This document shows positions 1-7,043 of a stretch of DNA of 64,000 nucleotides, one piece after another (position 1 is the first letter of the stretch; every line of letters begins with the position of its first letter). The DNA lies in contig NZ_BAHC01000119.1 in NCBI RefSeq assembly GCF_000298195.1, positions 1 to 64,000 on the forward strand, read 5' to 3'. A program made the translations under genes and the position numbers. Under the pieces are notes generated by a model. That model had not been told where the DNA came from, ran no database searches, and saw only the letters and a list, made by a program, of their open reading frames with translations. This stretch comes from Gordonia rhizosphera NBRC 16068 (GTDB taxonomy: Bacteria; Actinomycetota; Actinomycetes; Mycobacteriales; Mycobacteriaceae).

Positions 1-863
1 ACACGGAACGCGACCGCCACCAGCGCCACGACGTTGACGATCACCCACGCCACCCATAACCGCGCCAGCCGCTGCCTGGTGACCCCGACGTCGAGATCGT
101 CATGCATGGCGGCGGCCTCCCGCAGCAGCAGACCGGCACCGACGACGTTGACCAGTGGGACCGCCGCGAGGATCGCGACGAGCCAGCGCCGACGGGGATC
201 GGCGAGTCCGTGCCGGCCGTAGGCCTCGATGCGCAGATGAATGACCCAGCGCGCGAAGAGGACCGAGGCGTAGGCGAACGCGGCCAGGGCGGCGAGCCCG
301 CCGACGATGACGAAGAACCCGGTGGTCCGCTCCAGCCAGCCCGGGACCGGCGTGGACCTGTTGACGACCAGCAGGACATAGCGGGCCAGGTGTGCCACCG
401 CCGCGACCGCGAGGGTGACCGCGAGCAGCCGCAACGCGAAGGACAGGACATCCGCGCGCGTTCGCACACTGGTGCGGGAGTCCTCCTCGGCAGCCACCGG
501 GGCGTCGCGCAGCCCCCAGCGCGGCAGGTAGACGTAACGCGGAATGGGCCGCGGTCCCAGCGGAGCCGCCGACCGTCGGGCCGGGATCGCCTCGGGTGGC
601 CGTCGCGCCACCCAGCGCACATGCCGGCTGCGATACAGCCGGGCGCTGCGTGGACCGCCGGGAGCCGGAGACGGTGAGGGCGGGCGGGCAGGCGGATGAG
701 CAGGCGGCACAGCCGCACCGGCCGAAGGCGCAGGCGTTTGCGGTCCGGACGCACGGATCAGATCCGAGTCGACGACATCGAGCGGTCCACCGCATCGCGG
801 GCAGCGCTCGCGGCCCGGTCGATGCGGCGCCTGAATCCGGCAGCGCGGGCAGAGATCGATCAT
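1..863 (-). CDS. Zinc-ribbon DUF4328 membrane protein (3' end cut by window)
   Basis: The reading frame is open from an ATG at 863 to the window edge, with no stop, so the C-terminus lies outside. The first 26 residues carry two CxxC pairs (C5, C8, C21, C24), a zinc ribbon. A Pro/Ala-rich linker follows (about residues 36-75), then hydrophobic helices near 138-165, 181-205 and 226-245 and the start of another at the edge. This order (zinc ribbon, proline linker, four-helix DUF4328 region) is common in actinobacterial proteins of unknown function. It starts 2 bp after the stop of the rhodanese gene and is probably co-transcribed with it. No biochemical role can be assigned. Longer overlapping frames here are arginine-rich shadows. 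Confidence 0.75.
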   Translation of the reverse strand, partial: MIDLCPRCRIQAPHRPGRERCPRCGGPLDVVDSDLIRASGPQTPAPSAGAAVPPAHPPARPPSPSPAPGGPRSARLYRSRHVRWVARRPPEAIPARRSAAPLGPRPIPRYVYLPRWGLRDAPVAAEEDSRTSVRTRADVLSFALRLLAVTLAVAAVAHLARYVLLVVNRSTPVPGWLERTTGFFVIVGGLAALAAFAYASVLFARWVIHLRIEAYGRHGLADPRRRWLVAILAAVPLVNVVGAGLLLREAAAMHDDLDVGVTRQRLARLWVAWVIVNVVALVAVAFR

Positions 864-865
864 GC

Positions 866-1195
866 CTACCCGAGACCGCCCGCCTCGACCGGCTTACCGT
901 TCTCGATCCACGCGAGGATGCCGCCTCGCACGCAGCTGCCCTCGAAACCCATCTGATCGAGATACTGCAGCAGCCGCATCGAGCGGCCACTCGAGTGGCA
1001 CATGACCAGCAGATCGGCGTCGAGATCGATCTCGTCGATCCGCGCCGGAACCTCGCCGAGCGGGATGTGCAGCGCGCCGCGCACGTGGCCGGCGGCCCAC
1101 TCGTCCCGCTCGCGGACGTCGAGCAGGACCCGGTCGACCTGATCGGTGAAGTCGTCCGGAAGCTCCGTCACCGGCACCTGTCGGATATCGCCCAT
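866..1195 (-). CDS. Single-domain rhodanese
   Basis: A 109-residue protein that is one rhodanese domain. The motif LLDVRERDEW begins near residue 24, and the active-site loop CHSSGRS places the sulfur-accepting cysteine at residue 66. Family members move sulfane sulfur or bind small anions in the cytoplasm. The longest frame starts at 1321, but residues before the ATG at 1195 look unlike the family and that ATG has GGTGAG just upstream, so 1195 is preferred. The DUF4328 gene follows at once. The spacer upstream holds a cluster of DnaA-box-like nonamers. The true sulfur donor and acceptor cannot be told from sequence. Confidence 0.85.
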   Translation of the reverse strand: MGDIRQVPVTELPDDFTDQVDRVLLDVRERDEWAAGHVRGALHIPLGEVPARIDEIDLDADLLVMCHSSGRSMRLLQYLDQMGFEGSCVRGGILAWIENGKPVEAGGLG

Positions 1196-1240
1196 GCTCA
1201 CCAATCCATGGTGGCACAGCTCCACGAGCCCGGGCACGAC

Positions 1241-1565
1241 TGTGGACAAGTGCCCGGCCCGGCATCTGGAGTTGACACCCGAGGATCCACCGAATCGAGC
1301 ACTATGATGACCTGCATACATCTATCCACATGCCGGTTTGACAACCGGCCGCTCCAGATGCGCGCACTCACCATCAACCTGTGGATGAGACTGTGGAAAC
1401 TGTGGACGAACGATCGCCCAAATCGGACACGGGTGTGACCGCCATCACCTACCATGTGACGCCCGTCACCGATCTGATGCACTTCTGATGCAGAGTGTTC
1501 AGCACAGTGCAGATGGGTGCCACAGTCGCCGCGTCCTGTGGAATCCTTTCGCAACCTGTGGATAA
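1241..1565. other. Cluster of DnaA-box-like nonamers in a gene-free spacer
   Basis: The 454-bp gap between the rhodanese start and the S49 peptidase stop has no convincing gene. It holds repeated TGTGGA-type nonamers: TGTGGACAA at 1241, the reverse of CTATCCACA at 1322-1330, TGTGGATGA at 1380, TGTGGAAAC at 1392, TGTGGACGA at 1401, TGTGGAATC at 1537 and TGTGGATAA at 1557. The 1557 copy is the perfect E. coli-type box and the 1241 copy the perfect Streptomyces-type box (TTGTCCACA on the other strand). No dnaA, dnaN or AT-rich unwinding element is visible, so a DnaA-binding or titration site is more likely than an origin. That role is inference. Confidence 0.55.
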
Positions 1566-1649
1566 CTTGGGGAAGATTGTGCAGAACCTCTGCCGAGGCC
1601 CCCCGCGGGAGGGTCCCGACGGGATGTCCTCAGGGCGGCGGGCCCGCCG

Positions 1650-2498
1650 TCAGCGCAGGCGCGTCACGACACCGCGGTCCATCGCCGCGATCGCCGCGGT
1701 GACCGCGCTCTCCACCACCGAACTGGTGGTCAACTGTCCCCCGGTGATCCGGCTGAGCAGAGGTTTGGGAGCCTCGATCAGGGTGATCTCGGCGTCCGGG
1801 TAGCGCTCGGCGATGACCGACCGCATGACGCCGATACCGTCGACGAGGCCGACCTCGGCGGCCCGGCTGCCGACCCAGACATCGCCGCTGAACAACTCGT
1901 CGTCGGGCCCGGTGAGCTGCTTGCCCCGGCGCTGCCGCACCCAGGTGATGAACGCCTGATGGAGCTCGGCCTGCAGGCCCAGAATCCACTCGACGTCCTC
2001 GGGACGTTCCGGGGAGAAGGCGTCGAGGCGGGCCTTGTTGTCCCCGGATGTGTACAGACGCCGCTCGACACCCAACCGGGCCAGCACATCGGCCAAACCG
2101 AATCCCGACGACACCACGCCGATCGACCCCACGATCGAGGTGTGCGCGGCGAAGATCTCGTCGGCCGCGCAGGCGATCCAGTAGCCTCCGGACGCCGCGA
2201 TGTCCTCGCAGAAGGCGAGCACCGGGACGGCTTTCTCCGCGGCGAGCTGGCGGATGCGTTCGGCGATGTATTCCGACTGGGCCGGTGAGCCGCCCGGCGA
2301 ATTGATCATGACGACGACCGCTTTGACGTGTTCGGTCTCGAAGGCCCGTTTCAGGATCGGTTCGACCGACTCGATGGTGAGGCCGTGACGACCGGTCGGA
2401 GCGGTACCGATCACCCCGTCGAGGTGGACCACGGCCACCCGGTCCGGAAGCGGATGCCGCATACGCTTGGCCAGCTTCTTCCACGGTCGACGGTTCAT
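1650..2498 (-). CDS. S49 family serine peptidase (SppA/SohB-like)
   Basis: A 282-residue S49 peptidase of the short SohB/SppA-C class. The nucleophile is Ser103 in ASGGYW and the general-base lysine is Lys155 in SGDNKARLDAF, matching the Ser-Lys dyad of signal-peptide peptidases. INSPGGS (65-71) is the usual S49 glycine motif. No clear signal peptide or transmembrane anchor is seen, so it may be cytosolic or peripheral. The family degrades cleaved signal peptides or membrane protein fragments. The start is supported by a -10 box (TACACT) 7 nt upstream, giving a leaderless mRNA. The VOC gene diverges from the neighbouring promoter. Confidence 0.9.
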   Translation of the reverse strand: MNRRPWKKLAKRMRHPLPDRVAVVHLDGVIGTAPTGRHGLTIESVEPILKRAFETEHVKAVVVMINSPGGSPAQSEYIAERIRQLAAEKAVPVLAFCEDIAASGGYWIACAADEIFAAHTSIVGSIGVVSSGFGLADVLARLGVERRLYTSGDNKARLDAFSPERPEDVEWILGLQAELHQAFITWVRQRRGKQLTGPDDELFSGDVWVGSRAAEVGLVDGIGVMRSVIAERYPDAEITLIEAPKPLLSRITGGQLTTSSVVESAVTAAIAAMDRGVVTRLR

Positions 2499-2505
2499 AT
2501 CGCCG

Positions 2506-2536
2506 AGTGTAATGGTCGCCGTCGACCCCCTAGACT
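2506..2536. promoter_or_regulatory. Back-to-back leaderless promoters (S49 peptidase / VOC gene)
   Basis: On the minus strand TACACT occupies 2506-2511, 7 nt before the ATG at 2498. On the plus strand TAGACT occupies 2531-2536, 6 nt before the GTG at 2543. Both match the actinobacterial TAnnnT -10 with transcription starting at the start codon. The two -10 boxes are only 19 bp apart, so polymerase binding at one should hinder the other. Confidence 0.7.
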
Positions 2537-2542
2537 TTCCGC

Positions 2543-3295
2543 GTGCACATCCGGTGGCTCACCGCATCCCTCGACTTCCCCTCGGATCAGTTCGGCGCCG
2601 AGGTCACGTTCTGGCGCGCCATCTCCGGCAGTACCGTGTCCCCGCCCCACGGTCGCAAGCGTGAGTTCGCCTCGCTCGAACCGTTCAACGGCGACCCGCA
2701 CCTGCGGGTCCAGCGGGTCGACACCGGGCCGGGTGGGCTGCATCTCGACCTGCACGTCGACGATCCGCGGGATGCGGCGACGACGGCGATCTCGTTGGGG
2801 GCCAGCGTGGTTCGTGATGCCGCGGGACTCGGCCACGTCACCATGCGGTCACCGGCCGGTTTCGGATTCTGTCTCGTCGACTGGCAGGGTGAGTCGAGAC
2901 GGTCGCGACCCATTCGGTGGCCGGGCGACACCATCAGCATCATCGATCAGGTCTGCATCGACGTCCCGGCCGCGCTCTACGACCGCGAGACGGTGTTCTG
3001 GGCGGGACTCACCGGTCGGCCCACCGAACCGACCAGCCGACCCGAACTCACGTGGCTACGGCGCGATCCGTCGCTTGCGATCGGTATTCTCCTGCAGCGC
3101 AAGGGCGCCGACGACGATTCCACGACGGCGAGCGGGCATCTCGACATGGCGTGCAGCAATGTCCCCGACGAGGTCGCCCGGCACGAGGACTGGGGTGCGC
3201 GGGTTGTCGACCGGTTCCCCAACTGGACGGTCATGGCCGATCCGGTGGGTCGGCGTTACTGCATCACCCGCCGCAACCCCCGCACCGGGCGGTGA
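2543..3295 (+). CDS. VOC (glyoxalase-fold) family protein
   Basis: A 250-residue protein with two glyoxalase-like halves. The first runs from about residue 1 to 115 (IRWLTASLDFP near the start, then a GLHLDLHVDD strand and GHVTMRSPAGFGFCLVDW). The second starts near IDQVCIDVP and ends with GRRYCITRRNP. This is the layout of actinobacterial glyoxalase-like domain proteins of unknown substrate. Metal ligands are not obvious from the sequence alone. The GTG start follows a -10 box by 6 nt, so the mRNA is leaderless. The convergent winged-helix gene ends only 9 bp downstream, with no obvious terminator between them. Confidence 0.75.
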   Translation: MHIRWLTASLDFPSDQFGAEVTFWRAISGSTVSPPHGRKREFASLEPFNGDPHLRVQRVDTGPGGLHLDLHVDDPRDAATTAISLGASVVRDAAGLGHVTMRSPAGFGFCLVDWQGESRRSRPIRWPGDTISIIDQVCIDVPAALYDRETVFWAGLTGRPTEPTSRPELTWLRRDPSLAIGILLQRKGADDDSTTASGHLDMACSNVPDEVARHEDWGARVVDRFPNWTVMADPVGRRYCITRRNPRTGR

Positions 3296-3304
3296 GCCGC
3301 GACA

Positions 3305-4369
3305 TCACTTCGTGCAGAACTCTTGCAACCGTTGGGTTTCCGCGTCGAGGTCGGCGCGCACAGCGCGCGTTGGATCGATCATCAAGGTGGTCTCGACCTG
3401 CCCGTCGGCGATGCGCCAGGTGCCGGCGAGGCGGCCGTCGACGAGCACCAAACCGGGCATTCTCCCGTTCGGGGTGGCCAGTGCCCGGTATCGGTCGTCG
3501 TCGGCGATCCGTCGTCGATCGGCTTGTGCGACGACGACATTGTCGTAGGGGGCGAGCAGCCGCACCGGCGCCGGAATGTCCTCGTCGACGATGTCGAGGC
3601 CGTCTAGATCGAACAGTTCCTCACCGTCGGGCCCCGTCATGGTGACGAGCTCCCAGTCGTCGACCATCGCCTGCACGACCCGACCCAGACCGGTGAGACC
3701 CGACCAGGTCCCGATGCCTTTCAGGGTGGCCGGCCCGAACCCTCGCAGATAGAGGCGGATGAGGTCTTTGCGGGCCTCGTCACCGGCCACCGCCGGCTCA
3801 CCCGGTCCGGCCCAGTCGTCGAAGAGCCGATAGGTGGGCGCGGCCTTCCCCCGCCAGAGCCCGCGCGGGGGTATCTGCACCAACGGAAGGCCGCAGCGGG
3901 CGATGCCGACAAGGGCCGCGGGCGGATCGTCGGGATGGCGCGCACCGAGCGCGCGGCCGAGTTCGCTCGACGACAACGCGCGCCCGGACAGCAACTCGGC
4001 CGCGTCGTCGAGGACCGCTGCCGTCGTCGACCCCGTCAATTTCCGGGCGTGGAGCGCCATCTCGGCGGCCAGCACCGGCGCGGCGACCGGCCGTATCCAC
4101 CGGGCGTCCTCGGTGTCGACGAGGAACACCGTCGAGCGCAGCAGGGCGATCCGCACGACCTCTCGCTCCGTGAGCAGGTCGTCGAGTTCGGCGGGATCGA
4201 AATCCGTTATTCGCGAACACAATCCGTAGAATGGCGCTTTCGGTTCCTGAGCCTGCAGTCCGACGCAGCGGTCGAGGACCTCGATGGCGTCGTCGTCGAC
4301 GCGGCGCAGCAGGTGTTGCCGGTGCAGGACGGTCCGGTTCCACCGTCCCGCGGTGATCCGGTCGACCAC
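3305..4369 (-). CDS. Winged-helix DNA-binding (HTH_42/AlkZ-like) protein
   Basis: A 354-residue protein of the winged-helix HTH_42 family (YcaQ/AlkZ-like), with the typical opening RHQLL-type helix (HRQHLLRR), the LQAQEP motif and several winged-helix modules. Known family members are DNA glycosylases acting on bulky or crosslinked alkylated bases; most actinobacterial paralogues are uncharacterised. The open frame reaches 4462, but that would overlap msrA by about 90 bp. The GTG at 4369 lies 1 bp after the msrA stop and gives the usual family N-terminus, so it is chosen. The gene is likely co-transcribed with msrA, making a repair pair (oxidised methionine and damaged DNA). Confidence 0.75.
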   Translation of the reverse strand: MVDRITAGRWNRTVLHRQHLLRRVDDDAIEVLDRCVGLQAQEPKAPFYGLCSRITDFDPAELDDLLTEREVVRIALLRSTVFLVDTEDARWIRPVAAPVLAAEMALHARKLTGSTTAAVLDDAAELLSGRALSSSELGRALGARHPDDPPAALVGIARCGLPLVQIPPRGLWRGKAAPTYRLFDDWAGPGEPAVAGDEARKDLIRLYLRGFGPATLKGIGTWSGLTGLGRVVQAMVDDWELVTMTGPDGEELFDLDGLDIVDEDIPAPVRLLAPYDNVVVAQADRRRIADDDRYRALATPNGRMPGLVLVDGRLAGTWRIADGQVETTLMIDPTRAVRADLDAETQRLQEFCTK

Positions 4370-4370
4370 C

Positions 4371-5075
4371 TCAGGCCGCGGGATAGTGCAGGCCGGTCGC
4401 CGCATGACAACGGTAGCCGTGCGGGTTCTTCGCGAGGTACTGCTGGTGATAGTCCTCGGCATGGTAGAAGTGCCCGTCGCCGGCCTCGGCGAGTGGTGTG
4501 ATCTCGGTCGCGATCGGACCCAGCCCGGCGTCGGCGAGGACCTGCCCGAACTTCCCGGCGGTCCGTCGGGCGAGATCGGCGTCGGCCGGCGACAGCGTGA
4601 AGATGGCCGACCGATACTGCGTACCGATGTCGTTGCCCTGCGCCATCTCCTGGGTCGGATCGTGGGTCTCCCAGAAGATCTTCAGGATGCCCTCGAGGTC
4701 GAGCACCGCCGGGTCGAAGACCACCAGCACCGATTCGGTGTGTCCGGTCCGCGCTGTGCACACCTCCTCGTACGACGGATTCGGCGTATAGCCACCCGCA
4801 TAGCCGACCGCGGTGGTGTGGACACCCGGAACCTGCCAGAAGATCTCCTCGACACCCCAGAAACAGCCGCCGGCGAGCACGACGGCGGCGAGATCGGCAC
4901 CGAAGTCACCGATTCCGTTGCCGTCGGGATCGGTGACACCCCGCATCGGGTGGTGCAGGACGATGTTCTCGTCCGCGACCCGGACCGGGGTCGCGCGCCC
5001 CGGCAGGGCCTGCTCGGCGGCGATCATCCGACGCTTGTGCGATTGGGCGGAAAAAAGCTGGTCGAGCCACGACAT
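4371..5075 (-). CDS. msrA: Peptide methionine-(S)-S-oxide reductase
   Basis: A 234-residue MsrA. The catalytic motif GGCFWG places the nucleophilic cysteine at residue 71, and YAGGY, GTQYRS and the HQQYL stretch are all present. MsrA reduces methionine-S-sulfoxide in proteins and free methionine using thioredoxin-type donors. A cysteine near the C-terminus (GYRCH) could be the resolving one. The N-terminal 60 residues before the core match the longer mycobacterial/E. coli form. The start is leaderless: TAGGAT lies 6 nt upstream of the ATG. The winged-helix gene follows immediately. Confidence 0.95.
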   Translation of the reverse strand: MSWLDQLFSAQSHKRRMIAAEQALPGRATPVRVADENIVLHHPMRGVTDPDGNGIGDFGADLAAVVLAGGCFWGVEEIFWQVPGVHTTAVGYAGGYTPNPSYEEVCTARTGHTESVLVVFDPAVLDLEGILKIFWETHDPTQEMAQGNDIGTQYRSAIFTLSPADADLARRTAGKFGQVLADAGLGPIATEITPLAEAGDGHFYHAEDYHQQYLAKNPHGYRCHAATGLHYPAA

Positions 5076-5081
5076 GGGGCA

Positions 5082-5087
5082 ATCCTA
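5082..5087 (-). promoter_or_regulatory. Leaderless -10 box for msrA
   Basis: TAGGAT on the minus strand, 6 nt before the msrA ATG at 5075. It fits the TAnnnT consensus and implies that transcription begins at the start codon. Confidence 0.6.
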
Positions 5088-5272
5088 CGCGTGGCGCGAT
5101 GTCCTCGGGTTGAACGATTTCCGACGGTCTGCCTATCATGTGCCACACACAACGGCCTGTGACCACAGTCACTGGCCTCAGTGACTCATCGCTGTTGGAT
5201 GAAGCGCCGCCCGGATGCGGCAGAAAGTCGCGATCAACGACGACGCGCGATCAACGACGACGAAGGGTTTCC

Positions 5273-5425
5273 ATGTCATCACACGCGAGTACCCATCTCC
5301 TCCGCGTTTCGAGTCGGAGGCAGAACGCCCCGCGTGTCAGCTATGACGTCCGGTCCGCCTGTGTCTGGACCGCCCTCAGCATCATCGGACTCATCGCCGT
5401 GCTCGTCGTGTTGATCATGATCTGA
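5273..5425 (+). CDS. Small single-pass membrane protein (50 aa)
   Basis: The longest frame starts at 5138, but an ATG at 5273 preceded by AAGGG at a normal distance gives a 50-residue protein. A basic N-terminal half with several Arg and His residues is followed by one hydrophobic helix, about residues 30-50 (TALSIIGLIAVLVVLIMI), which ends the protein. With arginines before the helix, the N-terminus should be cytoplasmic. No family is recognised. It lies between the divergent msrA and sodA, and a GC-rich hairpin follows its stop. Confidence 0.5.
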   Translation: MSSHASTHLLRVSSRRQNAPRVSYDVRSACVWTALSIIGLIAVLVVLIMI

Positions 5426-5444
5426 GGCCGCCATCGCGGCGGCC
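5426..5444 (+). terminator. GC hairpin after the small membrane protein gene
   Basis: GGCCGCC and GGCGGCC form a perfect 7-bp stem around the loop ATCGC, starting directly after the stop codon. There is no T-run, so termination or attenuation before sodA is only possible, not shown. Confidence 0.35.
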
Positions 5445-5596
5445 GGAGTGTTCACCTGCACTTGACCACGATTCCTCACGTGTTGTTGCATTCCCCCATG
5501 CCGTGCGGAAGGGTGGAAGTACCCGCGTGACCGACGTCGAACGTCTGTTTTGTCACGCGCGCAGTGAGAACGAGCAACACCTCAGAGAGGAATACC

Positions 5597-6226
5597 GTGG
5601 CCGAATACACCTTGCCGGATCTCCCCTATGACTATGCGGCACTCGAACCGCATATCTCCGGCAGGATCATGGAGCTCCATCACGACAAGCACCACGCCAC
5701 CTACGTGAAGGGCGCCAACGACACCCTCGAGAAGCTGGCCGCGGCCCGCGAGGACGGCACCATCGCCGGTAAGGTCTACGGGCTCTCGGCGACCCTGTCC
5801 TTCCACCTCGGTGGGCACACCAACCACTCGATCTTCTGGAAGAACCTGTCCCCCAACGGTGGTGACAAGCCCGAGGGTGACCTGGCGGCGGCGATCGACG
5901 ACCAGTTCGGCGGCTTCGACAAGTTCCAGGCGCACTTCACCGCGGCCGCCACCACCCTGCAGGGCAGCGGTTGGGCGATCCTCGGCTACGACACCATCGG
6001 CAAGAACCTGGTGATCCTGCAGCTTACCGACCAGAGCGGCAACATCCCCGCGGCGATCATCCCGGTCGTCATGCTCGACATGTGGGAGCACGCCTTCTAC
6101 CTCGACTACCAGAACGTCAAGCCGGACTACGTCAAGGCGTGGTGGAACGTGGTGAACTGGGCCGACGCCGCCGAGCGCTTCGCGACCGCGTCGTCGCAGG
6201 GCGCCGGGCTCATCGTCCCCGCCTGA
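5597..6226 (+). CDS. sodA: Superoxide dismutase, Mn/Fe family
   Basis: A 209-residue Fe/Mn superoxide dismutase nearly identical in motif layout to mycobacterial Sod[13 protein letters not shown] at the start, [16 protein letters not shown] with the first metal histidine (H28), a second histidine in [10 protein letters not shown], and the Asp/His ligands in [11 protein letters not shown]. It converts superoxide to peroxide and oxygen. There is no signal peptide; mycobacterial homologues are exported without one. The GTG at 5597 has AGAGAGGA upstream and gives the conserved N-terminus, so the frame's earlier start (5564) is rejected. A strong terminator follows. The metal (Mn or Fe) cannot be fixed from sequence alone. 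Confidence 0.95.
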   Translation: MAEYTLPDLPYDYAALEPHISGRIMELHHDKHHATYVKGANDTLEKLAAAREDGTIAGKVYGLSATLSFHLGGHTNHSIFWKNLSPNGGDKPEGDLAAAIDDQFGGFDKFQAHFTAAATTLQGSGWAILGYDTIGKNLVILQLTDQSGNIPAAIIPVVMLDMWEHAFYLDYQNVKPDYVKAWWNVVNWADAAERFATASSQGAGLIVPA

Positions 6227-6252
6227 TCGACCGGTTCCCCATCGACGAGGTT

Positions 6253-6290
6253 GCCGTGTCGCCCGATCACCGGGCGACACGGCATTCTTT
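6253..6290 (+). terminator. Rho-independent terminator after sodA
   Basis: A perfect 13-bp stem (GCCGTGTCGCCCG at 6253-6265 pairing with 6271-6283) closes the 5-nt loop ATCAC and is followed by ATTCTTT. It separates sodA from the convergent EcfT gene, which ends at 6294. Confidence 0.85.
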
Positions 6291-6293
6291 GTC

Positions 6294-7043
6294 TCACAGC
6301 AGGATCGTCACGACCACCGCGGCCACGCAGGCCACACCGACCACCGTCAGCACCACCGCGTCGACTCGCCGGGGACGCGACGGATAGGCGGTGAGCCGGC
6401 CGGTGCCGCCGCGGGCGGTGATGGCCTCGGCCATCTCCGCGCTGCGCCGCAGGGCGCTCGACATCGCGGCCGTGATCATGTCCACAACGCCCATCTCTGC
6501 CGCCGGGTGCCCCGACCGTGCGGGCGCCGACGGGCGCAGTCGGTGCGCCGCACGCAGCATGCGGAGTTCCTCGATGAGCAGCGGTAGGCCCCTCAGGCAC
6601 AACGCGATCGCCACCGCCCATTCATCGACGGGCAACCGCAGCACCCGCAACGGACGCATCAATGCGGCGATCGCCGGGGCGATCTCGGCCATCGGGGTCG
6701 TCCAGATCACCAGGATCGAACTCGCGATCAGCACCAGTCCCAGGGTGACCGCACGCAGGTAGACGACGAGCGCCGGCGGCCCGAAGGTCAGATTCAGGGC
6801 ACCGCCGGCGACGATCAGACCCCAGAACCACCAGGGCGGACGGGGGATGGCGCCGATCGGGATACCCGCGGTGATCGCGGTCACCAACACGACCACCGCG
6901 ACCAGGCCGAGCGCGGGCCACGACGGCAACACCCAGGTCATCACCCCGAGCGCGAGGACGACGAGGAGTTTGGTGCCCGCCCACAGCCTGTGTACGAACG
7001 AGTCTCCGGGCACCTGCCGGAGCGGAACCGTGTGCATCGTCAT
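6294..7043 (-). CDS. Energy-coupling factor transporter membrane subunit (EcfT/CbiQ family)
   Basis: A 249-residue EcfT/CbiQ-type integral membrane protein with about five or six hydrophobic helices and the cytoplasmic coupling helices near the C-terminus (LRGLPLLIEELRMLRAAHRLRP and MAEAITARGG, each with a conserved Arg-Gly). EcfT links a substrate-binding S component to the ATPases. The ATG at 7043 overlaps the stop of the upstream ATPase gene by 4 nt (ATGA), showing translational coupling; an upstream in-frame GTG at 7052 is less likely. The pair matches the Mycobacterium Rv2326c-Rv2325c order. The transported substrate is unknown. Confidence 0.85.
   Translation of the reverse strand: MTMHTVPLRQVPGDSFVHRLWAGTKLLVVLALGVMTWVLPSWPALGLVAVVVLVTAITAGIPIGAIPRPPWWFWGLIVAGGALNLTFGPPALVVYLRAVTLGLVLIASSILVIWTTPMAEIAPAIAALMRPLRVLRLPVDEWAVAIALCLRGLPLLIEELRMLRAAHRLRPSAPARSGHPAAEMGVVDMITAAMSSALRRSAEMAEAITARGGTGRLTAYPSRPRRVDAVVLTVVGVACVAAVVVTILL

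Noticed and set aside
41-990. Two long minus-strand frames at the left edge
   Set aside because: They are rich in Arg, Ser and Pro and have no family pattern. The third minus frame encodes a clear zinc-ribbon/DUF4328 protein.
1241-1565. Chromosomal replication origin
   Set aside because: No dnaA, dnaN, rpmH or AT-rich element nearby; only DnaA-like boxes are present.
2328-3548. 406-codon plus-strand frame
   Set aside because: Arg/Ser/Pro-rich out-of-register reading of the VOC gene and of its neighbours.
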